In this document: positions 1 through 6,616 of the stretch, in pieces
How the letters are laid out: the number at the start of each line of letters is the position of its first letter
How positions within the stretch are numbered: the stretch's first letter is position 1
Assembly (NCBI GenBank): GCA_029245825.1
Contig: JAQWON010000022.1
Location: forward strand, 1-9,747
DNA from: Flavobacteriaceae bacterium
Lineage (GTDB): Bacteria > Bacteroidota > Bacteroidia > Flavobacteriales > Flavobacteriaceae
DNA: 9,747 bases
Direction of reading: 5' to 3'
The notes under the pieces: generated by a model
Databases searched by the model: none
The model's input: only the letters and a program-made list of their open reading frames with translations
Told to the model about the DNA's origin: nothing
Position numbers and translations under genes: made by a program

Positions 1-429
1 GTCATTAGAGATGTCATCAAGACGGCCAATAAAAGGAGAAACATAGTTTGCTCCTGCTTTAGCTGCTAAAAGGGCCTGCCCAGGTGAAAAAATTAAAGTG
101 CAATTAGTTCTTATCTTATTTAATGAAAAATATTTTAAAGCTTGTATTCCCTCCTTAATCATTGGAATCTTTACAACAATATTGCTATGAAGTTTAGCTA
201 ACTCCTCTCCTTCTTTAATCATACCTTCAAGATCTGTTGATATTACTTCTGCAGAAACATCACCATCTACTATGCTACATATATCTACATAATGTTTAGC
301 TATATTAGTCTTGCCTCTTATACCTTCTTTAGCCATCAAAGAAGGGTTAGTCGTTACTCCGTCAAGAATTCCCAGGGACTGAGCTTCCTTAATTTGATCT
401 AGATTGGCTGTATCTATGAAAAATTTCAT
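1..429 (-). CDS. fsa: Transaldolase / fructose-6-phosphate aldolase family protein, C-terminus cut off by window edge
   Basis: A class I Schiff-base aldolase of the small FSA/TalC family (usually about 215-220 residues), acting in the cytoplasm on fructose 6-phosphate or in the non-oxidative pentose phosphate pathway. The first 143 residues are present, starting MKFFIDTAN at 429; the rest lies beyond base 1. Visible family marks are Asp6, VTTNPS at 25-30, the VVKIP segment at 85-89 with the likely Schiff-base lysine Lys87, TLIFSPGQALLAAKAGA at 111-127 and SPFIGRLDD at 131-139. Phe133 sits where Escherichia coli FSA has Tyr131 and where transaldolase B has Phe178, so transaldolase activity is at least as likely as aldolase activity. 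The start follows the stop of the upstream dehydrogenase by 11 bases on the same strand, so the two are probably co-transcribed. Family assignment is secure; exact reaction is inferred. Confidence 0.9.
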   Translation of the reverse strand, partial: MKFFIDTANLDQIKEAQSLGILDGVTTNPSLMAKEGIRGKTNIAKHYVDICSIVDGDVSAEVISTDLEGMIKEGEELAKLHSNIVVKIPMIKEGIQALKYFSLNKIRTNCTLIFSPGQALLAAKAGANYVSPFIGRLDDISND

Positions 430-440
430 TATTTGTAAAA

Positions 441-1247
441 TTAAAGTTTATAATGGTTCATCAAAAGTCTTTCGTATATTTTTTCTGGTAAAATCTTTTT
501 TAAAGTAATACTTATTTTTTGAAGAAAAGGACCTAATACATAATGAATTCTTGGGTTTTTCTTTTTGACAATTTTACTTATAAGGTTCGCTATTTCAACT
601 GGATTTCTAGAATTGTTCATATTTAGACTCCATTGATTAATTAAGCTCTTATAAACTTCATAATAGGGGGATTTTTTACTTAGCAGTGTGTCTTGACGAT
701 TAACTTTAATTTCTGTATTATAATCCCCTGGAGCTATATTTACAACTCGAATGCCAAATCTTTTTATCTCCATATTTAGGGCTTCACCTAAAAATTCCAT
801 AGATGCTTTCGATGCGCAGTAGGTACTTACAAAAGGAACTCCGTGAAAGCCTGCAATAGATGTTATATTTATGATAAGTCCATAATTATTTTTTCTCATA
901 ACAGGAAGAACTTTTTGAATCAGATCAATCTGACCAAAAAAATTTGTGTCAAAAACTCTTTTTATATCCTCAATTGAAATTTCTTCTATTGGACCAGAAA
1001 ATCCTACTCCAGCGTTGTTTATTAGAATGTCAATTTTTTTGTTCTCGCTCAAAATTGTTTCAACTAATTTAGAAGAGTCTTTAAATGAAGTAATATCAAA
1101 CTTTAAAAGTTTATATTTTTTTGGTGAAGGATATTTATTTGGATTTCTACTAGTGCCATAAACAATAAATCCATCATCAGATAATTTTTCAGCAATAATC
1201 TTTCCAAAACCTGAGGAGGCGCCTGTGATTAAAACAATTTTTGACAT
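441..1247 (-). CDS. Short-chain dehydrogenase/reductase (classical SDR)
   Basis: A 268-residue NAD(P)-dependent oxidoreductase of the classical SDR family, predicted cytoplasmic. The Rossmann cofactor motif TGASSGFG is at residues 8-15 and NNAG at 77-80. The catalytic set is Asn102, Ser130 (in NITS), Tyr143 and Lys147 (YCASK), and APGDYNT at 172-178 matches the PG motif after the active site. All catalytic residues are present, so it should be active. The C-terminal stretch after about residue 230 is basic and hydrophobic and may help bind substrate or a membrane; this is inference. The substrate cannot be read from the sequence. The ATG at 1247 is only 16 bases downstream of the SRP RNA 3' end, and the stop is 11 bases before the transaldolase-family start. 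Confidence 0.93.
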   Translation of the reverse strand: MSKIVLITGASSGFGKIIAEKLSDDGFIVYGTSRNPNKYPSPKKYKLLKFDITSFKDSSKLVETILSENKKIDILINNAGVGFSGPIEEISIEDIKRVFDTNFFGQIDLIQKVLPVMRKNNYGLIINITSIAGFHGVPFVSTYCASKASMEFLGEALNMEIKRFGIRVVNIAPGDYNTEIKVNRQDTLLSKKSPYYEVYKSLINQWSLNMNNSRNPVEIANLISKIVKKKNPRIHYVLGPFLQKISITLKKILPEKIYERLLMNHYKL

Positions 1248-1252
1248 TTTAG

Positions 1253-1270
1253 AAAAATAAAAAGGGCAAG
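1253..1270 (-). terminator. Possible intrinsic terminator at the 3' end of the SRP RNA
   Basis: On the minus strand the closing 3' arm of the SRP RNA (CTTGCCC, 1270-1264) is followed directly by TTTTTATTTTT (1263-1253). The 5' partner arm GGGCAAG is at 1359-1353, so the closing stem of the RNA plus the T-tract has the form of an intrinsic terminator. The next gene starts at 1247, so this would have to be leaky, or the dehydrogenase must have another promoter. Confidence 0.4.
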
Positions 1271-1359
1271 CGATCTACATCACACCGCTACAACTACCTA
1301 CCCTTGCTGTGTTCCCACCCTGGGGGATTAGGCAGGAGCTGGTTGTGCAGGACTTGCCC
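1264..1359 (-). ncRNA. ffs: Signal recognition particle RNA, small bacterial (4.5S-type)
   Basis: The minus strand encodes a 96-nt RNA whose ends pair perfectly over seven bases (GGGCAAG with CTTGCCC). Its apical part carries the SRP helix 8 signature: CAGG, then GTG, a GGAA tetraloop (plus-strand 1312-1315), CAC and AGCA, in the region 1305-1322. This matches the CAGG / GGAA / AGCA arrangement of E. coli 4.5S RNA, which binds the M domain of Ffh and helps FtsY docking for co-translational membrane targeting. The rest of the arms is partly complementary, as expected for a single long hairpin. It is a little shorter than the 114 nt of E. coli. Ends are set by the closing stem and by a promoter whose predicted start falls at about 1359. 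Confidence 0.93.
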
Positions 1360-1362
1360 AGA

Positions 1363-1392
1363 CAAATATAAGAGGTTTATGCGGTTCAACAA
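1363..1392 (-). promoter_or_regulatory. Bacteroidetes-type promoter for the SRP RNA
   Basis: Read on the minus strand, TATATTTG (1370-1363) matches the Bacteroidetes -7 consensus TAnnTTTG in every fixed position. A TTG at 1392-1390 lies 19 bases upstream, fitting the -33 element. The predicted start, about four bases past the -7 box, falls on the first G of the RNA. The agreement with an independently placed RNA end makes this the best-supported promoter here. Confidence 0.65.
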
Positions 1393-1436
1393 TTATTTCA
1401 TTTTAATTAAATAACTTAGATGAAATTTAATTTGAA

Positions 1437-2462
1437 ATGAAGCTTACTTCAATCACAATATTTTTAATTTTTTTTCTAAAATGTAGTTCCAATACCGGTG
1501 AAGATTTTTCAATAAAAATTGATTCAAATTCAAAGAAACTAACAAATGACGATTCAATTAATCTGTCTGTAAATAATAATAAAAATCATCTTATAGACTC
1601 TGTGCATTTTTTTTTAAATGAAGAAAAAATTAATCAAGTTCACTCTTTGAAAAATCTAAAGCTTGGGAGTCAATTGATTAAGGCCTCTATTTTTTCTAAT
1701 GGAGAAAATATAATTAAACAAACTAATATCAAGATTTTTGCTGACTCCCCTCCTATTCTCTATACCTATGAAATTCTTAACGAATATCCTCATGATCAAG
1801 AAGCGTATACTCAAGGTCTTGAATTTTACAATGACACACTATATGAAAGTACTGGTTTAAAAGGTAAATCAACAATAAGAAAATTAAATTATAAAACTGG
1901 TGAGATATACTCAATTCAACCTTTGGATGCGGTTTATTTCGGTGAAGGATTAACATTTATTAATGATAAACTGATTCAATTAACCTGGAGGGAAGGAATT
2001 GGTTTTCAGTATGATCCAATTACATTAGAGATACAAAGATCATTTTCTTATGAAAAAAGTAAAGAGGGATGGGGTTTATGCAACGATGGAAAAAAAATTT
2101 ATAAATCTGATGGTACAAATCTTCTATGGGTCTTAGATTCAAAAACACAAAAAGAAATCGAGTACATCCAGGTAATGACTAACAAATCAAGTTTAAATAA
2201 AATAAATGAATTAGAATATGTCAATGGTAAAATATTTGCTAATACATACCAATTTGATAAGGATGTCGCAGTTATAATTGATCCAAAAAATGGAATGGTT
2301 GAGGGCGTGATTGACTTTTCAGGTTTAAAAGACAGAGTGAATCAACACCCTAAATTGGATGTGTTGAATGGAATAGCATACAATAAAAAAAGCAAAACAT
2401 TTTTTATAACTGGAAAAAATTGGAATAAGTTATTTGAGCTTAATATATATAAGAAAAATTAG
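1437..2462 (+). CDS. Glutamine cyclotransferase family protein, predicted lipoprotein
   Basis: A 341-residue protein whose C-terminal two thirds (about 108-341) match the glutaminyl-peptide cyclotransferase family of plant and bacterial type, a beta-propeller that turns N-terminal Gln into pyroglutamate. Recognisable parts are YPHDQEAYTQGLEF near 117-130, YFGEGLTF, EGWGLCNDGKKIY, LNELEYVNGKIFAN-like NELEYVNGKIFAN, and LNGIAYNKKSKTFFITGK at the end. Residues 1-15 are a hydrophobic signal segment followed by Cys16 and two serines, so export and lipidation are likely, although Lys just before the Cys is atypical. Residues 17 to about 105 look like a small beta-sandwich spacer. An in-frame stop at 1428 fixes the ATG at 1437 as the first start. 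It diverges from the SRP RNA and ends 2 bases before convergent glyA. Family call is firm; substrate is unknown. Confidence 0.9.
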   Translation: MKLTSITIFLIFFLKCSSNTGEDFSIKIDSNSKKLTNDDSINLSVNNNKNHLIDSVHFFLNEEKINQVHSLKNLKLGSQLIKASIFSNGENIIKQTNIKIFADSPPILYTYEILNEYPHDQEAYTQGLEFYNDTLYESTGLKGKSTIRKLNYKTGEIYSIQPLDAVYFGEGLTFINDKLIQLTWREGIGFQYDPITLEIQRSFSYEKSKEGWGLCNDGKKIYKSDGTNLLWVLDSKTQKEIEYIQVMTNKSSLNKINELEYVNGKIFANTYQFDKDVAVIIDPKNGMVEGVIDFSGLKDRVNQHPKLDVLNGIAYNKKSKTFFITGKNWNKLFELNIYKKN

Positions 2463-2464
2463 AC

Positions 2465-3739
2465 TCATACATACAAAGGAAATGGACTCATCATCTCATT
2501 TACCTCTGATGAAATTCTTTCTACAACAGATTTATCCAAATGATTTGTCAACACAGAGTCAATGAAATGAACAACTTTTTCAATATTGTTTTCATTTAAT
2601 CCTCTTGTTGTAATTGCAGCAGTTCCAATTCGAATACCTGATGTTACAAATGGAGACTTGTCATCAAATGGAACCATGTTTTTGTTAACAGTAATATCTG
2701 CTCTGGCAAGAATTTCTTCGGCTTCCTTACCAGTAATATTTTTATTTCTGAGATCGATAAGAATCATATGATTATCTGTTCCCCCCGAGACTACATCATA
2801 TCCTCTTTGTATGAACAAATCTGCCATGAATGATGCATTTAGTCTGACTCTCTTCATGTAGTCTTTAAACTTTGGCTCTAAAGCTTCGCCGAAGGCAATC
2901 GCTTTAGCGGCAATTACATGTTCTAATGGCCCGCCTTGATTACCAGGAAAAACTGACATATTAATTAAATGAGACATTTTGCGTAAAGATCCATTTTTTA
3001 ACTTAATACCGAAAGGATTCTCAAAATCTTTACCTATAAGAATCAAACCTCCTCGTGGTCCCCTAAGCGTCTTATGGGTTGTTGTAGTTACTACATGACA
3101 ATGAGGTAACGGATCGCTCAATAGACCACATGCAATGAGGCCTGCAGGGTGTGCAATATCTGCCATTAAAAAAGCTCCGACTTTATCAGCAATAGTTCTA
3201 AATTTTTTAAAATTCATGTCTCTTGAGTATGATGAAGCACCAGCAATAATCATTTTTGGCTTAACTTTTGAGGCTATCATATCTATTTTATCGTAGTCAA
3301 GTATCCCAGTATCTTTTTCAACACCATAAAAATGAGCATTGTATAATTGTCCTGAAAAATTTACTGGAGAGCCATGAGTTAAATGGCCGCCATGAGATAG
3401 ATCAAAACCAAGAATTGAATCATTAGGTTTTAGAAAAGCAGAAAAAACAGCTGTATTTGCCTGTGAACCAGAATGAGGCTGAACATTTGCGTATTCAGCG
3501 CCAAAAAGTTTCTTGGCCCTATTGATAGCTATATCCTCTATATCATCAACAATTTCACATCCTCCATAATATCTTTTGCCAGGATATCCTTCAGCATATT
3601 TATTTGTCAGAACAGATCCTGTAGCTTTCATAACTTCTGGGCTAGTAAAATTTTCGGAGGCAATTAACTCAATTCCATTAAGTTGTCTATCTTCCTCTTT
3701 TTGAATTAAGTCAAAAACTGTTCTAGAGCTATCTAACAT
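2465..3739 (-). CDS. glyA: Serine hydroxymethyltransferase
   Basis: A full-length 424-residue PLP enzyme that interconverts serine and glycine with transfer of a one-carbon unit to tetrahydrofolate, feeding purine, thymidylate and methionine synthesis in the cytoplasm. Visible marks are IELIASENFTS at 23-33, NKYAEGYPGKRYYGG at 46-60, PHSGSQAN at 88-95, ADIAHPAGLIA at 193-203 with Asp194 and His197 at the PLP ring, and TTTTHKTLRGPRGG at 218-231 where Lys223 is the Schiff-base lysine. SGIRIGTAAITTRG at 367-380 carries the substrate-carboxylate Arg370. Length and motifs are normal. The gene is convergent with the cyclotransferase gene (2-base gap) and divergent from nnr across a 113-base spacer in which I see no riboswitch. 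Confidence 0.98.
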   Translation of the reverse strand: MLDSSRTVFDLIQKEEDRQLNGIELIASENFTSPEVMKATGSVLTNKYAEGYPGKRYYGGCEIVDDIEDIAINRAKKLFGAEYANVQPHSGSQANTAVFSAFLKPNDSILGFDLSHGGHLTHGSPVNFSGQLYNAHFYGVEKDTGILDYDKIDMIASKVKPKMIIAGASSYSRDMNFKKFRTIADKVGAFLMADIAHPAGLIACGLLSDPLPHCHVVTTTTHKTLRGPRGGLILIGKDFENPFGIKLKNGSLRKMSHLINMSVFPGNQGGPLEHVIAAKAIAFGEALEPKFKDYMKRVRLNASFMADLFIQRGYDVVSGGTDNHMILIDLRNKNITGKEAEEILARADITVNKNMVPFDDKSPFVTSGIRIGTAAITTRGLNENNIEKVVHFIDSVLTNHLDKSVVERISSEVNEMMSPFPLYV

Positions 3740-3751
3740 AAAAAATTAAAA

Positions 3752-3759
3752 CAAAAATA
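3752..3759 (-). promoter_or_regulatory. Possible -7 box for glyA
   Basis: On the minus strand TATTTTTG fits TAnnTTTG and would give a leader of about 9 bases before the glyA ATG at 3739. No TTG lies at the expected -33 distance. Chance matches are likely in this AT-rich spacer. Confidence 0.25.
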
Positions 3760-3852
3760 AAAATTTAATAAGGTTATAGGCTCTATTTTTAGTCTATTAA
3801 TGTCAATGTTTTACACAAGAAATTAACATTTTATTAGTTATTTTATATCGAC

Positions 3853-5343
3853 ATGAAAATACTTACCTCAGATCAGATAAATAAGGCAGATAGCTATACT
3901 ATAAAAAATAAAAAAATAAGTTCAGTTGAACTTATGGAAAATGCTGCTAAAGCATGTTCACAATGGATAAAAAATAAATATTCACTGAAACACAAATTTA
4001 TTTTTTTATGCGGTAATGGAAATAATGGAGGTGATGGATTGGCTATTGCAAGAAATCTGTCAAAAGATGGATATTCATCTTTATGCTTTGAATATTTAGT
4101 AAAAAAAAAATCAAGTGAGGATTTTTTGGTCAATAAAAAAAGACTTCAGTTAAAGGTAAGAACATTAAGCCTTAGTTCAATAAAAGAATTAACCATTGAC
4201 AAAAAACATATAATTATTGACTCAATAATAGGCTCTGGTTTAAATAGACCTTTAGATGAAAACTTAAAAGAAATTATTAGTTGGATTAACAAAAGTGCTA
4301 AGAAAATTGTTTCAATTGATGTCCCTTCTGGAATGTTTACAGAATATAACAATGAGAATAAACATATAATTAATGCAAACTATACCCTTACCTTTCAATT
4401 CCCAAAATTATCTTTTATGCTTCCAGAGGCAGGAAACTTCGTTGGCAAGTTCAAAGTTCTGGATATCGGTTTAGATAAAAATTATATAAAAAAACTACCG
4501 TCTAGTTTTTTTTACAACACAAAAAAAAGTTTAAAATCTTTTTTTAAAAAATACAAAAAATTTGATCACAAGGGAAACAGAGGGCATCTTCTTCTAATAA
4601 CTGGCAGTAAAGGTAAAATTGGAGCGTCTATTTTAGCCGGAAAAGTTTCTTTTTTTTCAGGATTAGGAAAACTAACAATTTGCACCCCAAAATGTGGAAC
4701 CGAAATCATTCAAACCTCGCTACCAGAAGCAATGCTGGAAGAAAATAACGGTAGAGACTTTTTGTCTGGGAAGTTTAACTCTAAACTAAAAACAATCGCA
4801 ATTGGACCTGGAATTGGTACTTCAAAATCTACAATATCATATGTTAAATCAGTTTTTAAAAATGCTTTATCTCCCTTGATTGTTGATGCTGATGCTATTA
4901 ATATTATAGGTAAAAACAAAAAGCTACTGGATAAACTACCGGAAAATAGTATCCTAGCTCCTCATCCAAAGGAATTTGAAAGATTAGTTGGGATTTGGAA
5001 AAATGATGAAGAGAAGTTATTTAAACTTAAAAAATTGTCTTTAAAATATAAAATTATAATCATTTTAAAAGGGGCTCACACTTGTATTTCTCTTCCATCA
5101 AATATTATTTGGTTTAATTCAACTGGTAATCCAGGTATGGCGAAAGCAGGAAGTGGCGATGTGTTGACTGGTCTTTTAGGGGGGTTGTTAGCTCAGGGCT
5201 ACCCTACTGATCTTTGTGCAAGACTAGCAGTTTATCTTCATGGCTCAGCAGCTGATATAGGATCAAAAAAATTAAGTCAAGAGGCGATTACCTCAGCAGA
5301 TATTCAAGAGTATTTATCAATAGCGATAAAAAAATTATATTAA
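3853..5343 (+). CDS. nnr: Bifunctional NAD(P)H-hydrate epimerase / ADP-dependent (S)-NAD(P)H-hydrate dehydratase
   Basis: A 496-residue fused repair enzyme. The N-terminal YjeF-type domain (about 1-215) epimerises R- and S-NAD(P)HX; it shows LMENAA at 27-32, GNGNNGGDG at 54-62, IIDSIIGSGLNRPL at 121-134 with Asp123 expected at the potassium site, and IDVPSG at 155-160. The C-terminal ribokinase-like domain (about 225-496) dehydrates S-NAD(P)HX using ADP; it shows GHLLLITGSKGKIGA, IGPGIGTSKST near 317-327, VDADAINII near 344-352, LAPHPKEFERL near 368-378, and NPGMAKAGSGDVLTG at 426-440 with catalytic Asp436. The two domains together restore NAD(P)H damaged by heat or by glyceraldehyde-3-phosphate dehydrogenase side reactions. 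Length is typical of the fused form. smpB follows on the same strand after 107 bases. No clear promoter was found in the spacer upstream. Confidence 0.96.
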   Translation: MKILTSDQINKADSYTIKNKKISSVELMENAAKACSQWIKNKYSLKHKFIFLCGNGNNGGDGLAIARNLSKDGYSSLCFEYLVKKKSSEDFLVNKKRLQLKVRTLSLSSIKELTIDKKHIIIDSIIGSGLNRPLDENLKEIISWINKSAKKIVSIDVPSGMFTEYNNENKHIINANYTLTFQFPKLSFMLPEAGNFVGKFKVLDIGLDKNYIKKLPSSFFYNTKKSLKSFFKKYKKFDHKGNRGHLLLITGSKGKIGASILAGKVSFFSGLGKLTICTPKCGTEIIQTSLPEAMLEENNGRDFLSGKFNSKLKTIAIGPGIGTSKSTISYVKSVFKNALSPLIVDADAINIIGKNKKLLDKLPENSILAPHPKEFERLVGIWKNDEEKLFKLKKLSLKYKIIIILKGAHTCISLPSNIIWFNSTGNPGMAKAGSGDVLTGLLGGLLAQGYPTDLCARLAVYLHGSAADIGSKKLSQEAITSADIQEYLSIAIKKLY

Positions 5344-5365
5344 AAAGACTTTTTGATATCTTTTT
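5342..5365 (+). terminator. Weak A/T-rich hairpin after nnr
   Basis: AAAAAGA (5342-5348), overlapping the nnr stop codon, can pair with TCTTTTT (5359-5365) around a 10-base loop, followed by one more T. With a single G-C pair it would be weak. It is the only terminator-like element between nnr and smpB, and it may be chance in AT-rich DNA. Confidence 0.2.
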
Positions 5366-5450
5366 TGAAAATAAAAGACATTATTAGATAATTGGAATAA
5401 CTTTTGTTTTTTATTATACATAAAAAAAACTAAATAGTTAAATTTATGGT

Positions 5451-5903
5451 GTGCAGAAAAAAATCAATATTCAAAATAAAAAGGCTCAATTTGAATATCT
5501 ATTACTTTCTAAATATAATGCTGGAATAGTTCTTTCTGGAACCGAAATAAAATCTATCAGGGATGGAAAAGCTTCAATCAAAGAAGCTTTTTGTCAATTC
5601 AATGAAAAAAATGAACTTTTTGTTGTTGGAATGTATATTGGAGAATATTCTTTTGCTAAAAATTATACTCACGCTCCAAGATCAAATCGAAAATTACTTC
5701 TTAACAAGAGAGAATTAATAAAATTATCTAAAGAAGTTAAAAATTCAGGTTTAACAATTATCCCTGTTAAATTGTTTATTAATGAAAAAGGATTTGCAAA
5801 AATTCAAATTGCTCTAGCAAAAGGTAAAAAAATACACGATAAAAGAGAGGCTATAAAAAATAGAGATATTAAGAGAAAACTGGATCAGATTAAAAAAAAA
5901 TAG
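5451..5903 (+). CDS. smpB: SsrA-binding protein SmpB
   Basis: A 150-residue partner of tmRNA that brings it to stalled ribosomes in trans-translation. The OB-fold family features are present: NKKAQFEY at 9-16, AGIVLSGTEIKSIRDGKASI at 24-43, RKLLLNKREL at 80-89, and GLTIIPVKLFINEKGFAKIQ starting at 100. The basic tail after KGKKIHDKRE (124-133) is the part that enters the decoding centre and mimics mRNA. The start is GTG at 5451, because an in-frame TAA at 5439 rules out anything earlier and the resulting N-terminus has the length I expect for Bacteroidetes SmpB. An ATG at 5446 is out of frame. No tmRNA gene is in the window. The stop is 4 bases from the end of convergent pcm. Confidence 0.96.
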   Translation: MQKKINIQNKKAQFEYLLLSKYNAGIVLSGTEIKSIRDGKASIKEAFCQFNEKNELFVVGMYIGEYSFAKNYTHAPRSNRKLLLNKRELIKLSKEVKNSGLTIIPVKLFINEKGFAKIQIALAKGKKIHDKREAIKNRDIKRKLDQIKKK

Positions 5904-5907
5904 ATGT

Positions 5908-6549
5908 TTAGGCCTTATTCTTGAGTAGAGGCACAAATCTAAAATTCCCGAAAACTTCTCTTTTTATCTTGTTTTCTTTAATTTTTATATATCGAATCAT
6001 TTTTTGACTATTCTTTCCTACTGGAACAACCAATCTTCCTCCGACTGAAAGCTGATCAAGAAAAGTTTTTGGAACAGTTTCTGCAGCCGCAGTGACAATT
6101 ATAGCATCATAAGGGGAGTATTCTGCTAGACCTAAAGTCCCATCTTGAAATATTGTTTTCTTTGGTTTTAAACTTAGATTATTTAATAATCGAGATGCTT
6201 TTTTATAAAGTTCTTGTTGACGTTCTATAGTATACAACTTAGCTCCTAAATTCACTAATATTGAAGCTTGATATCCTGAGCCAGTACCAATCTCCAAAAC
6301 TTTTTCACCTTTTTTAACTTTAAGTAACTGTGTTTGAAATGCAACAGTATATGGTTGAGAAATTGTTTGACCAGCCGCTATTGGAAAAGCCTTGTCTAAG
6401 TATGAGTATTCTTCTAAAGCAGGGTCCATAAATAAATGTCTTGGCACTGTAGCTATTGCATCTAAAACCTTAGTGTCATTTATACCCTTATCTTTCAATT
6501 GGTCTACCAATTGTTTTCTTTGACCTTGGTGTTTTGATGTGTCTATCAT
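5908..6549 (-). CDS. pcm: Protein-L-isoaspartate O-methyltransferase
   Basis: A 213-residue AdoMet-dependent methyltransferase that methylates L-isoaspartyl residues formed by protein ageing so that they can revert to aspartate. Seen in order are VPRHLF at 35-40, GQTISQPYTVAFQTQLL at 60-76 (the conserved substrate-side loop), the AdoMet-binding motif EIGTGSGYQA at 86-95 with Glu109 at the end of the second strand, DAIIVTAAAETVP at 148-160 and GGRLVVPVG at 170-178. Size and motifs are normal for the bacterial enzyme. The gene converges with smpB and diverges from the oxidoreductase at 6617 across 67 bases. The ATG at 6549 gives the usual N-terminal length. Confidence 0.96.
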   Translation of the reverse strand: MIDTSKHQGQRKQLVDQLKDKGINDTKVLDAIATVPRHLFMDPALEEYSYLDKAFPIAAGQTISQPYTVAFQTQLLKVKKGEKVLEIGTGSGYQASILVNLGAKLYTIERQQELYKKASRLLNNLSLKPKKTIFQDGTLGLAEYSPYDAIIVTAAAETVPKTFLDQLSVGGRLVVPVGKNSQKMIRYIKIKENKIKREVFGNFRFVPLLKNKA

Positions 6550-6553
6550 AAAG

Positions 6554-6561
6554 CAAATCTA
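6554..6561 (-). promoter_or_regulatory. Possible -7 box for pcm
   Basis: On the minus strand TAGATTTG, followed by C, matches TAnnTTTG exactly. It lies only four bases before the pcm ATG, so a transcript from it would have essentially no leader. A TTTT run lies about 22 bases upstream instead of a clear TTG. Confidence 0.3.
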
Positions 6562-6592
6562 TATGATTCAAAGAAATTAATTGAAAAGATAG

Positions 6593-6600
6593 TATTTTTG
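6593..6600 (+). promoter_or_regulatory. Possible -7 box for the oxidoreductase operon
   Basis: TATTTTTG fits TAnnTTTG and would start transcription about 13 bases before the ATG at 6617. There is no TTG at the usual -33 distance, so support is limited. An upstream promoter is needed here in any case, because the preceding gene points the other way. Confidence 0.3.
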
Positions 6601-6616
6601 ATTAAAATATTAATTA

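Noticed and set aside
946..1161. A 71-codon open frame on the plus strand
   Set aside because: It is antisense to the core of the short-chain dehydrogenase, has no family resemblance, and no credible start context.
2586..3667. Two short plus-strand open frames (2586-2771 and 3473-3667)
   Set aside because: Both lie opposite conserved parts of glyA, and their translations are low-complexity hydrophobic shadows.
3740..3852. Riboswitch or operator in the glyA-nnr spacer
   Set aside because: The spacer is AT-rich with only short imperfect inverted repeats; no conserved riboswitch core or strong dyad could be seen.
4480..4560. Poly-A/T runs as a repeat or frameshift site within nnr
   Set aside because: The reading frame is intact and both domains are complete; the runs reflect lysine- and phenylalanine-rich linker codons in an AT-rich genome.
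3894..4919. Three minus-strand open frames (3894-4133, 4146-4352, 4710-4919)
   Set aside because: All are antisense to the well-conserved nnr coding sequence and show no recognisable domain.
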